Below, in pieces: positions 16,671 to 24,416 of a stretch of 64,000 nucleotides of DNA. The stretch is from CAYUVH01 sp964448135 (GTDB taxonomy: Bacteria > Verrucomicrobiota > Verrucomicrobiia > Limisphaerales > UBA8199). The stretch is taken from assembly GCA_964448135.1 (NCBI GenBank), contig CAYUVH010000003.1, positions 19,277 to 83,276 of the forward strand, in the 5' to 3' direction. Position 1 is the first letter of the stretch. Each line of letters opens with the position of its first letter. Under the pieces are notes generated by a model. That model saw only the letters and a list, made by a program, of their open reading frames with translations, did no database searches and had not been told where the DNA came from. Both the position numbers and the translations under genes were made by a program.

Positions 16671-17393
16671 TCAGGACTGCAGCTTCCCGAGCGTGCTCAG
16701 GAGAGCCTGCGCCTTTTGGAGATTAGTCTCCCCCGTTGTAAAGAGCTGGCCGGAGTGCCGAAGCGCGCGATAGCCGGACTGGCGGTGGACGTTTGCTTCC
16801 TTGAGCAGCCTGAAAAAGGTGGGGACGTTTAACCGCTTGAGCGCTTTGAAGGCATCTTGCTCGGTTTGGGCGGCCGTCTGAAACTGAACGAGTGTGGTTT
16901 GTGTTACCTCACCGCAGAGCTCGAGCACCTCGGCTCCTCGCGAAATGTTCAGATTCGCGGCCCGAAGCGTCTCTATGGGTCGAGCTTGGGAAAGCGGGTG
17001 TGCCGGGGAGGCGTTCTGCTCAGCTGACGGCGTGACCTCGACGGTCGCAGTGTCTTCGCGGAGTAACTTGAGAAGAAGCCGGCTGTGATCCTGGCGTAGA
17101 AAAATCCTGAATTTCTGGACACGGGTGCCCACGCCGCACAGATACACGGCAGAGCCGACTGCCGCGAGTGAGATGAGCCCGCCTGCCACTGGGCCCCAAG
17201 TCGGGTTCTTGAAGAGGTAGGCGCCGCCGAAGAGCCCCGCGATCAGCCCAAAGATAATGCTGCCGACCACGATGCCCTCCGCCGTGGGACTGTGCTCAGG
17301 TGGGTGGTTGGCATTGTAGTACATGATCATGGTAAGGCGGTGCCTGAAGCTGAGCCCCGCAAGCTCGGGAACCCTTTCAAGTGAGTAGTGCAT
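16671..17393 (-). CDS. Hypothetical membrane protein
   Basis: Encodes up to 240 residues. Two adjacent membrane helices are visible: about residues 41-60 (GIVVGSIIFGLIAGLFGGAYLF) and 68-87 (PVAGGLISLAAVGSAVYLCG). A soluble C-terminal part of about 150 residues follows, Leu/Ala-rich and probably helical, with no recognisable motif. In-frame ATGs at 17330 and 17324 (MIMYYN) would remove 21-23 residues and are equally plausible. It lies antisense to and 10 bp after the terminase relic, inside the block that splits the phage module, so it is probably an acquired gene. Function unknown. Confidence 0.55.
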   Translation of the reverse strand: MHYSLERVPELAGLSFRHRLTMIMYYNANHPPEHSPTAEGIVVGSIIFGLIAGLFGGAYLFKNPTWGPVAGGLISLAAVGSAVYLCGVGTRVQKFRIFLRQDHSRLLLKLLREDTATVEVTPSAEQNASPAHPLSQARPIETLRAANLNISRGAEVLELCGEVTQTTLVQFQTAAQTEQDAFKALKRLNVPTFFRLLKEANVHRQSGYRALRHSGQLFTTGETNLQKAQALLSTLGKLQS

Positions 17394-18258
17394 GGTGCTG
17401 TGTCTGAATGTACTCGCATCCTAAGAGGCAGCACGTAGCACGCCAAGTGGGCTGTAGCTGCGGGGGGCGCCTCGTGCTTTCGGCTGCTTGTGGAGCCCGG
17501 GGCGGATCCTGCCTGGACGCAGCCCCCTGGGGATGGAGGGGGCGAGGTCCGAGCCGGACTGGCGAGGACGGGGTGGGTGGGGGGCGACGACGGTGGAGGT
17601 ATGAGCGTTGAGGGGCGGGGGCAACGCGGAGGACCTCGACCGGCGGAGCGTTTTGGGGTGGTGTCTTTGCTTTTTCTTCGTCTTTGGTGATTCCGCCGCG
17701 CCTATTGTTGTCGGGGTGTAGCGGAGCCTCGGGGTCCGCCGACGCCCACAGGGTTGGGGGGTTGTGGGCTATGGCGGACAGGCTGGCGGGCAGGATGCGG
17801 GAGTGACTGGCGCGCGCACTGCGTGGACGGCCGGGGCGCAGGGTCAGGGTAGCCGGCCAAAAGCAGTGAGCGTGACAGGCACGACGAGGGTCTTTGGCCA
17901 CAAGACGCTGTTATACTCAATGAACCGGGCCGCCGGATGGGTGCGAGCCGCACGAGCACTCGGTGGGTGTGGCGGGAGGCGGCGGGGACCCGGCCTCGGG
18001 GGTCCTGCGCCAGCGGGTGCCGTGGCCGGGGCGGCTTTTGAGTATAATAGCTCTTGTGGCTGGACCCGATGTGCATCCTGCATGACTGCCACCGAGGCGG
18101 AGCGAAGGTCCGAGCCGGACTGGCGAAGTTTTGCGCGGCGGTCGTGTCTTGGGGCGCGTCCGCCTTCGCTCGGAGCTTCGGCGCGACAAGGGGGCGGACG
18201 CGGGTTTCTCACGTGTGGCTGCTCCGTTGCGAGAAGCAAGGAGCGGCCATAGGTGTAC
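17394..18258. other. GC-rich gene-free stretch with a 20-bp direct repeat
   Basis: No supported gene. The 20-mer GGTCCGAGCCGGACTGGCGA occurs exactly at 17546-17565 and 18107-18126, with a partial copy near 15880. Translated frames on both strands are Pro/Arg/Gly-rich low complexity. Confidence 0.6.
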
Positions 18259-18345
18259 GCCTAACGAGCGCAGCCATGCCGGACTAATGATGTCCGATAC
18301 GCGGCGAGACGGGCTCCCGGCGCTGGCTGGCGCGATTGGTTCGGC
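18259..18345 (-). other. attC-like integron recombination site (87 bp)
   Basis: On the minus strand it begins GCCGAAC and ends GTTAGGC, which fits the R'' (RYYYAAC) and R' (GTTRRRY) boxes. The inner arms GCGC, AGCCA and GCCGG pair with their complements and leave unpaired bases between the blocks, as expected for extrahelical bases. It starts 30 bp after the stop of the lipoprotein gene at 18375, the normal place for an attC in a cassette. The spacer lengths are asymmetric, so I rate it below the two sites near 52.5 kb. Confidence 0.55.
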
Positions 18346-18374
18346 GAAATGAAAGGACTCAGCATGGGTTTTCG

Positions 18375-18725
18375 TCACGGGTAGTACGCCGCGTCCTTTA
18401 GCGTCCATGCCCCATTCTGCTTGGTGACAGTGAGCATGCCGGCATGGAAGCCGCCGGACCAGAGAAAATGTACCCTCGCTTGAGTAGGCGCGACGAATAC
18501 AATCTGAGTGATTCGGTCAATGTCCTCGCCATGGCTTTTTAGCCGCTCCACGAGGCCGACCAAGGCATCCACCTCTGCTTGATCAAAGCCCGTCTTGGGA
18601 ACCACGCTAAAACCGCGAGATTCTCCCGCGGTGTTCACTTGCGCGTCCAAGGAGGCTTTGGGGGTGTGCGGGCTGCTACAGCTTACTCCCAGCAGGAGCA
18701 CCAGTAGAATCGACCAGCGCGTCAC
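18375..18725 (-). CDS. Hypothetical lipoprotein
   Basis: Encodes 116 residues: a short signal peptide (MTRWSILLVLLLGVSC) with lipobox LGVSC at residues 12-16, then a small alpha/beta domain ending LTVTKQNGAWTLKDAAYYP. This ending resembles small lipoproteins with a DUF-type beta sheet, but I cannot name the family. It starts with GTG preceded by an AAAGG ribosome-binding site about 10 bases upstream. It follows the gene at 18748 by 22 bp and is followed by an attC-like site, so the two genes probably form one mobile cassette or one inserted operon. Confidence 0.6.
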   Translation of the reverse strand: MTRWSILLVLLLGVSCSSPHTPKASLDAQVNTAGESRGFSVVPKTGFDQAEVDALVGLVERLKSHGEDIDRITQIVFVAPTQARVHFLWSGGFHAGMLTVTKQNGAWTLKDAAYYP

Positions 18726-18747
18726 GAGTGGCCTTTCGCCGAACGAA

Positions 18748-19410
18748 TCAGCTCACCGATGGCGGCCCGCTGGTGGCGCCCAAATTGCCAAGCGACTCCG
18801 CCGGGCCGCCATTCGGTGAAGCGGCGGGTTCGGCGTTCTTTTCCCACTGTTCGAAGGCCATCGCATCAAGCACGATCATCTGCGAGCGATGGACACCCAT
18901 GAAAGTCTGAAACCAGTCCAGTGACGGGAAGTACTCGTAGCCCCTAGGTAAAGGACAACCCGGCTCGTCAGACAGCATGAATAAACCTGGATCGTCCGTG
19001 TAGGCTACCAGCGAAAGCCCGGTCGGAAACCGCTCCATGCGCTCGCGTCCGCTCGGACCGGAAGTATAAGTCTTATGAAACCCGAGTAACTGCGCGACAA
19101 CCCTGGGGCGGCGAACTGCATGCTCGTCCAGCAGTTCGAAAAAACGAGTGAACGCGACTGGTTCATCTGGGCATCTCTCAAGGATCATGTTTTTCCAGCC
19201 TCTTGTGGACCCCTTGAAGTGCAGCCGATATGCAACCCAGGAGTGGAAGTCCTCCGGGAGTTGGGCGGCCGTGTCATTGTTAATTCCGTGCGTGCCTAGC
19301 GCAACAGAATAGCCGACGAGAAAGCCGCTCAGTGCTGTCAGCGAAGGTTCACCCAGATACATTCCGGGACGCCTTCGGATGTGATCGAGCAAATTGGTCG
19401 GGGGTGGCAT
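18748..19410 (-). CDS. Hypothetical protein with RPGMYLG motif
   Basis: Encodes 220 residues starting MPPPTNLLDHIRRRPGMYLG, then SLTALSGFLVGYSVAL. Relatives with a LLxHIRxRPGMYLGxxS start are scattered among bacteria as uncharacterised soluble proteins. The RPGMYLG string recalls the GyrB ATPase N terminus, but the rest does not follow the GHKL fold. The body has several Trp/Phe-rich segments and no membrane helix. The start at 19410 is preferred over one eight codons upstream because of this motif. A perfect 10-bp-arm palindrome sits 28 bp upstream (19438-19460), suggesting repressor control. Likely horizontally acquired; function unknown. Confidence 0.55.
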   Translation of the reverse strand: MPPPTNLLDHIRRRPGMYLGEPSLTALSGFLVGYSVALGTHGINNDTAAQLPEDFHSWVAYRLHFKGSTRGWKNMILERCPDEPVAFTRFFELLDEHAVRRPRVVAQLLGFHKTYTSGPSGRERMERFPTGLSLVAYTDDPGLFMLSDEPGCPLPRGYEYFPSLDWFQTFMGVHRSQMIVLDAMAFEQWEKNAEPAASPNGGPAESLGNLGATSGPPSVS

Positions 19411-19437
19411 ACGCTTCTCCGCTAAGCCGAACAATTA

Positions 19438-19460
19438 ATATACGACAACGTGTCGTATAT
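19438..19460. promoter_or_regulatory. Operator-like perfect palindrome
   Basis: ATATACGACA, ACG, TGTCGTATAT: arms of 10 bp are perfectly complementary around a 3-base centre, 28 bp upstream of the minus-strand start at 19410. The TACGACA/TGTCGTA half-sites resemble operators of BlaI/MecI-type repressors (TACnACA...TGTnGTA), but no such regulator is encoded nearby. It is AT-rich relative to its surroundings. Confidence 0.6.
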
Positions 19461-19822
19461 CAGAATAGTGGAAAGAGGGCGCAACATGGGCTTTGCATCC
19501 GGGCTAAGGTGTTGTGCATGAGGGTATTGGAATGGGCGTGGGGCGCGGGTGCTGGGCTTGGTCGGGGCGAAATTGCGACAGGATGCACACGCTCCAGGCG
19601 GACGGGGCAGGCAATCGTGAAATGGGGCATTGCTGATGTCATCCTGCAGGGAATAATCGGTCGGGGGAAATAGTTGTCAAGGAGGGATGGCGGGAAATGG
19701 AGGGGAGTTTTTGCATGGGGCGGCGAAGCAGGGGTTGAAGGTTGCAAGTGCCAGGTTGCAAGTTTGGAATGAGGCGGTGGAATCGGCTTCTCGCCCGCTC
19801 ACGTGACAGCTAGGCTCGTGGC
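19461..19822. other. Gene-free stretch
   Basis: No supported gene. It contains the upstream side of the palindrome at 19438 and the leader of the plus-strand gene at 19823; there is no other clear structure. Confidence 0.4.
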
Positions 19823-20446
19823 GTGGAATCGGTCCCGCCCAAACCGGAAAAGCGCCAATGGCGGTGGGTTTTGGTGGTTTGCTTCATCGTCGTTGGCGTT
19901 GCGGCTTGGGTAATTCTGGCGTCGGACAAGATTGAGATGGGGGATGCGGGGTATTTGCGCAAGGTGAGATATGACCGCACGGTCGGTGCCTTCGACGGTA
20001 TCATTAAACACTTGCCTGGGCCTCTCCGGAAATCGCTGGGTCTAGTTCGAGATGCTGCGAGTGACAGGGCGTACCACCAGGCTCGAGCGCTATACACAAA
20101 TGGTGCAATTAGCTTCATTAGAGTCTATCTGACGAACATACCGTCGTCGTTTAGCAACTCGGGCACTTTGCTGCCCGAGGCCGGCATCTTTGATCGGGTC
20201 TTTCGGGCTGCTCCGGATAAGGCGTACCCTCCGGAGCCCCTCCACCTTGATGACTATGACGGCAACCTTGCAGTGGAGTTCCTCTGCCGTACGAAGGATG
20301 TCCCCTCTTACCAAGCGGCATTTGGTGTGTCCAACTCAGTGGAGCTCTACATGAAGCCGTACGAGGCTGGAAGGGGGGACGAAGTCCGAATGTCTCCGGA
20401 AGGTCGGGAGGAAGCGAACTCGATTGGCGGAACTGCAGACCGGTAG
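19823..20446 (+). CDS. Hypothetical single-pass membrane protein
   Basis: Encodes 207 residues from a GTG. A short basic N-terminus (PPKPEKRQWR) leads into one membrane helix (WVLVVCFIVVGVAAWVILA, about residues 14-32). A soluble domain follows, probably outside the cytoplasm, with patterns such as RVYLTNIPSSFSNSGTLLPE and VEFLCRTKDVPSYQAAFGVS. The family is not recognised. It is the only plus-strand gene within the block that separates the two phage remnants. No terminator or operon partner is evident. Confidence that it is a real gene is moderate, based on the clean membrane anchor and length. Confidence 0.5.
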   Translation: MESVPPKPEKRQWRWVLVVCFIVVGVAAWVILASDKIEMGDAGYLRKVRYDRTVGAFDGIIKHLPGPLRKSLGLVRDAASDRAYHQARALYTNGAISFIRVYLTNIPSSFSNSGTLLPEAGIFDRVFRAAPDKAYPPEPLHLDDYDGNLAVEFLCRTKDVPSYQAAFGVSNSVELYMKPYEAGRGDEVRMSPEGREEANSIGGTADR

Positions 20447-20662
20447 ACAGCAGCTTACGGCGAATTGCGCGAACGCGCCTCCGGTAAATAGAACGCAACT
20501 CGCGCGCGGCGCGGACGAAAAAGCTGTCAAGCTCTGGGGCAAGGGAAAAGGATGGAAAAGCTGCACGTGGTGGTGCGTGTGTGCATTTAGGCGCATGGTA
20601 TTTCGGCAGGGATCTCCAGACGGCGGAATCGGGCACAAAAGCAGTGCTATGGTGGGGGGCGT

Positions 20663-21245
20663 ATGCCTGTTAATGCGACACATGCGGATTATGATGCGGC
20701 CTTGGCCAATTGGATCAGGGTGCGGGACTTACTTGCCGGCGAGGATGCGGTGAAGGCGGCGGGGGAAAAGTATCTGCCGCGGTTGGAGGGGCAGTCGGAT
20801 GAGGATTATGACGCTTACAAAATGCGAGCGACGTTCTTCAATACGACCAGGCGGGCGGCGGATGCGTTCGTGGGGTTGTTGTTTCGGAAGTCGCCGTTCA
20901 TACGGATTCTGGAGGGGAACGGCGCGCACGGAGTGACGCGCCCTACCGGGATTGCGGGGGCGATGGCGGGGTTTGTGAATGATGTGGATATCTTGGGGAC
21001 GTCGCTGTTGATTTCGGGGGAGAAGGATGTGGTGCGGGAGCGGGTTTCACCCGATGATTTTGGGGCGGAGGGGGATGAGTTTGCGAGTGGGGTGGTGGAG
21101 CAGCTTCGGGTGCTGAAACTGCAGGCTGCACCGGTGGCCACCAGGGATGGGACGAGTGAGACGGGTGGGACCGGTGGGACAAGTGGGACGAGTGGGACGA
21201 GGGCGTCGGCGATTCCGGATATCACGGCGCGGGCGTTGTTTCGGC
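20663..21245 (+). pseudogene. Remnant of phage portal protein (DUF4055), N-terminal part
   Basis: The N terminus MPVNATHADYDAALANWIRV, followed by RDLLAGEDAVKAAGEKYLPR and DYDAYKMRATFFNTTRRAAD, is typical of DUF4055 portal-like proteins that form the DNA entry ring of phage heads. About 195 residues remain of a family that usually exceeds 400. Near 20926-20942 the frame has absorbed a GGCGCG-CGCGCC palindromic unit. At 21150-21205 it runs into tandem 10-mers of the GGGACGAGTG type, after which similarity ends. The frame continues to 21547 over unrelated sequence, including a terminator. It belongs with the terminase relic at 16262. Confidence 0.65.
21150..21205. repeat. 10-bp tandem repeat inside the portal relic
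   Basis: About five units of the GGGACGAGTG type (GGGACGAGTG, AGACGGGTGG, GACCGGTGGG and relatives) translate as a Gly/Thr/Ser run. The 10-bp period matches that of the intergenic composite repeats elsewhere in the window. Confidence 0.7.
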
Positions 21246-21344
21246 TGCACGACTTATCTCTTCGGCCAGGGGGCTTTTGCGAAGGGGTCGGCGATGCCGG
21301 AGTCGAACCCTTTGTTAAGGCGAGCGGTCTGCGGGGGTCAACCA

Positions 21345-21380
21345 TGAAAAAAGTCTCCAGTGGGAAGCCACTGGAGACTT
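21345..21380 (-). terminator. Rho-independent terminator (minus strand)
   Basis: Perfect 12-bp stem (AAGTCTCCAGTG and complement) with a 6-base loop, followed on the minus strand by a run of T. It ends the small gene at 21413-21637. Confidence 0.85.
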
Positions 21381-21412
21381 GCCTGAGGCGAGTCGATTCC
21401 GCGTGCGACCGG

Positions 21413-21637
21413 TCAGGCGGTGCAGGCGAACGTGCCCTGCCACGTGTCGCGGGCCGGGGCGTGCAGAATCAGGCAGGCTTTGTGCGCATTGGCATTGCTC
21501 ATGGTGCGCTGGCCTGCCGGGACCAGACCGATAAAAGTAAACTGTGACATGACCGACGGATTGTCCGCGAGCAAGGCTCCATGCTCACCCAGGGTTGAGG
21601 TCATCACTCGGCGCGGAATTTCAATCGTCGTATTCAT
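21413..21637 (-). CDS. Hypothetical small protein
   Basis: Encodes 74 residues (MNTTIEIPRRVMTSTLGEHG, then ALLADNPSVMSQFTFIGLVP, ending FACTA). No signal peptide, membrane segment or known domain is visible. The gene is followed at 33 bp by a strong minus-strand terminator, the best evidence that this short frame is transcribed. The upstream 80 bp are AT-richer than average and could hold its promoter. The function is unknown. Confidence 0.55.
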   Translation of the reverse strand: MNTTIEIPRRVMTSTLGEHGALLADNPSVMSQFTFIGLVPAGQRTMSNANAHKACLILHAPARDTWQGTFACTA

Positions 21638-21842
21638 AATGTCGTTTCGGGCTTCAGTTCAATCAGACAACACTCATTAAGCAGTGGATGTGCCGCTGTG
21701 CCTTGAATGGATAAGTGGTTGATTTACAACTGATTCAACGAGTCTCTGAGGCGGTGGTCCACAGGAGTTTTGCAACAAATCCCGGGGTGCATTGCACATT
21801 TCAAAAAGGCATGCCAAGCCGGGTAAAAATAGTCGCAAGGAT

Positions 21843-22349
21843 TTACCTTGGCGGAGCAGGAGGCTCGGGCGTGGTGGGCGGATTCGTCGGTGGGTGGACG
21901 GGTGGGTTCACCGGTGGATTTATCGGCGGCGGGGGTGGAGGCTGAGGCGGGACGATGGGGTTGATGGGTTCGACCGGAGCCGGCGGTTTGATCGGGTCGT
22001 TTGGGCTGGGGATACTGGGATTGATGGGATCCACGGGCGCGGGCGGAGGAACCGGATTCACCGGCGGAGTCGTGCCTGGAGGCGGACTGGGTTGAGGCGG
22101 GAGGGGCACCGCGGCGCGAGGAGGCAATTGATTGGTCCACGGCGGGCGATTGGTCCAAGGTGGGATCGCGTTGGTCGTGAATGGCGGTGCGTTAGTCCCC
22201 GGCACATCGGGAGCGGGGTTGAGACGCTGGCCGTTGACGCCGCGGCCAGCGTCGAATTGCGCCCTGACTCCCAGACCAGTGGCCAGCAACAGACAACTCA
22301 CCGCGCCGAGCGGCAGGATGGCTCTCAAAATCAGTATTCTCGTTTTCAT
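21843..22349 (-). CDS. Secreted proline-rich repeat protein
   Basis: Encodes 168 residues. A signal peptide (MKTRILILRAILPLGAVSCL to about residue 30, ending VRAQ) precedes a disordered Pro/Asn/Thr-rich region. That region has imperfect repeats such as PPWTNRPPWTNQ, PVDPINPSIP, PVEPINPIVP and PPINPPVNPPVHPPTNPP. Such sequences act as wall-spanning or surface spacers; no catalytic domain is present. The frame extends upstream to 22577, but those residues lack a leader, so ATG 22349 (with AAAGG upstream) is chosen. The gene is divergent from ubiB. Confidence 0.6.
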   Translation of the reverse strand: MKTRILILRAILPLGAVSCLLLATGLGVRAQFDAGRGVNGQRLNPAPDVPGTNAPPFTTNAIPPWTNRPPWTNQLPPRAAVPLPPQPSPPPGTTPPVNPVPPPAPVDPINPSIPSPNDPIKPPAPVEPINPIVPPQPPPPPPINPPVNPPVHPPTNPPTTPEPPAPPR

Positions 22350-22618
22350 GGCCGTGCCTTTGCGTTTCAAATTACCAAGGAGATTCAGCACCGACTGTGC
22401 CTCGTGAAAGAACGGTGATTTAGCCTCTATCAGACAGGTGTGGACCTGCAAAACGCAATTGAGTGCCGCGCGCACCTTGCAATCTGCCCTGATTTCGCGT
22501 TGCAGGATGAACGATCCAAAGGAACCGAAATCCGCGTTATCCCTTTGAACGACGCGGTTGGCAGGCACTTTTGGCATCGCGGCACGCCACTCGCTTGGCA
22601 GTGAATCGGTAATTTATT

Positions 22619-24289
22619 ATGCACTTCAGCGCGAAACATTTGCCGCGGTATAAAGAGATCGGCCGGTTGTTCTGGCGGCACGGCCGGAGCACGGCGTTCA
22701 AGCAACTGCGGGAGGCGACGGAAATAAGCGAAGACACGGCGGAACTCGACACCGAGAGTCCGTCGCCGGAAGATTTGGCGCGGGACCTGGAAAGGATGGG
22801 GCCCACTTTCATCAAGCTGGGCCAGATCCTTTCCAGCCGCGCCGACTTGCTGCCGGAGCCGTATCTCAAGGCGCTGGCCCGGCTCCAGGACAACGTGGAG
22901 CCGTTTCCTTTCGAAGTGGTGGAGAAACTGGTGCAGACGGAACTGGGCGTCCGGATGTCCAAGGCGTTCAGCGAGTTTGATCCGAAGCCGATCGCCGCGG
23001 CGTCGCTCGGCCAGGTGCATCGGGCGAAGTTGCGCGACGGCCGCGAGGTGGCGGTGAAAGTGCAACGGCCGGACATCCGCAAGCAAATCTCGGAGGACCT
23101 GCAGGTGCTGGAAGAGATTGCGGGTTTCGCCGACGAACATACGGACATCGGCCGCCGGCATCGGTTCCTGGAGATTCTCGAGGAATTCCGGCGGACCATC
23201 GTGGAGGAGTTGGATTACACGCGCGAAGCGTCCAACCTGGTGGCGGTGGGGAAGAATTTGCGGGAGTTCCCGCATATCGTGGTGACGCAACCGGTGATGG
23301 ATTATACGACGCGCGCGGTGCTGACGATGGACTTTTTGAGCGGGCAGAAGATCACCGCGATGAGCCCGGTCACGCGGCTGGACTATGACGGTGGCGCATT
23401 GGCGGACGAATTGTTCCGGGCGTATTTGAAACAGATTCTGGTGGACGGAATTTTCCACGCGGATCCGCATCCGGGAAATGTATTTCTCACGGAGGACAAG
23501 AAAATCGGACTGCTCGACCTCGGCATGGTGGGACGCATCACGCCGGCGATGCAGGAGAGCTTGATCAAACTGCTGCTGGCGATCAGCGAAGGGCGCGCGG
23601 ACGACGCGGCGACCGTGGCGATCGGCATCAGCGAGACGGACGAGGGATTTGACGAGGTGACGTTTCGGCGACGGATCGGCGAGTTGGTGCTGGCGATGCA
23701 GGACAACAACCTGCAACAGATGGACCTGGGGCGCGCGCTGATGATGGTGAGCCGGAGCGCCGCGGAGAACGGGCTGTTTGTGCCGAGCGAGTTGACGATG
23801 CTGGGCAAGACATTGCTCCAATTGCACGAGATCGGGCGCAACCTGGACGACAAGTTTGATCCCAACGCGGCGATCCGCCGGCACGTGAGCGAGATTCTGC
23901 AACAGCGCGTGCGCAAAGACCTGACGCCCGGGAATGTGCTGTCGTCGGTGCTCGAGATGAAGGAGTTCGTCGGGCAACTGCCGGGGCGCGTGAACAAGGT
24001 GCTGGACGCGGCGGGGAAGGGGCAGATTGAGTTGCGGCTGCGGAAGGATGATACGCTGTTTTTGCTCGATGGATTTCAGAAGGTGGCGAATCGCATCGCC
24101 GCGGGCTTGTTGTTGGCCTCGTTGATCATCGGGGCGGCGTTGCTGATGCAAGTGCCGAGCCGGTTCCAGATTTTCGGTTATCCGGGGCTGGCGATTCTTT
24201 GTTACATGTTCGCGGCGTTGGGGGCGATGTGGTTGTTCGTCAACATGATCTTCTTCGACACGAAACGCCCGCCGAAACCGCCGAGGTGA
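22619..24289 (+). CDS. ubiB: UbiB/ABC1/ADCK family atypical kinase
   Basis: Encodes 556 residues of the ABC1 (UbiB/COQ8) family, membrane-associated atypical kinases or ATPases that support ubiquinone or other isoprenoid-quinone synthesis. Visible hallmarks are the KxGQ motif (FIKLGQILSSRADLLP, near residue 64), the alanine-rich nucleotide loop AAASLGQVHRA replacing a glycine loop, the VAVKVQRP lysine, and the catalytic HADPHPGNVFL with the DLGM metal-binding motif near residues 280-305. Two C-terminal membrane helices (GLLLASLIIGAALLMQV and LAILCYMFAALGAMWLF) complete the usual architecture. Start ATG 22619. It is a stand-alone gene; no ubiquinone or menaquinone genes are adjacent. The symbol is used for the family, not a proven pathway. 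Confidence 0.9.
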   Translation: MHFSAKHLPRYKEIGRLFWRHGRSTAFKQLREATEISEDTAELDTESPSPEDLARDLERMGPTFIKLGQILSSRADLLPEPYLKALARLQDNVEPFPFEVVEKLVQTELGVRMSKAFSEFDPKPIAAASLGQVHRAKLRDGREVAVKVQRPDIRKQISEDLQVLEEIAGFADEHTDIGRRHRFLEILEEFRRTIVEELDYTREASNLVAVGKNLREFPHIVVTQPVMDYTTRAVLTMDFLSGQKITAMSPVTRLDYDGGALADELFRAYLKQILVDGIFHADPHPGNVFLTEDKKIGLLDLGMVGRITPAMQESLIKLLLAISEGRADDAATVAIGISETDEGFDEVTFRRRIGELVLAMQDNNLQQMDLGRALMMVSRSAAENGLFVPSELTMLGKTLLQLHEIGRNLDDKFDPNAAIRRHVSEILQQRVRKDLTPGNVLSSVLEMKEFVGQLPGRVNKVLDAAGKGQIELRLRKDDTLFLLDGFQKVANRIAAGLLLASLIIGAALLMQVPSRFQIFGYPGLAILCYMFAALGAMWLFVNMIFFDTKRPPKPPR

Positions 24290-24416
24290 CGCGCCAGGTC
24301 GTATCGCGAGGTGAAAAAATAGTGCGCGATCGCGCTGTTTCCAGGTAGCGGTAGTGTGAGCGCAGTTGTTCCAAGCAGTGGGTACAGTCAGGGCCGAAAC
24401 TGGGTTATTCAATCGT

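Noticed and set aside
21260..21345. tRNA-like segment on the minus strand (GGGTTCGACTCCGGC)
   Set aside because: Only the T-arm-like part is seen; no D-arm, anticodon arm or acceptor stem could be paired. The same bases are part of a degraded portal frame.
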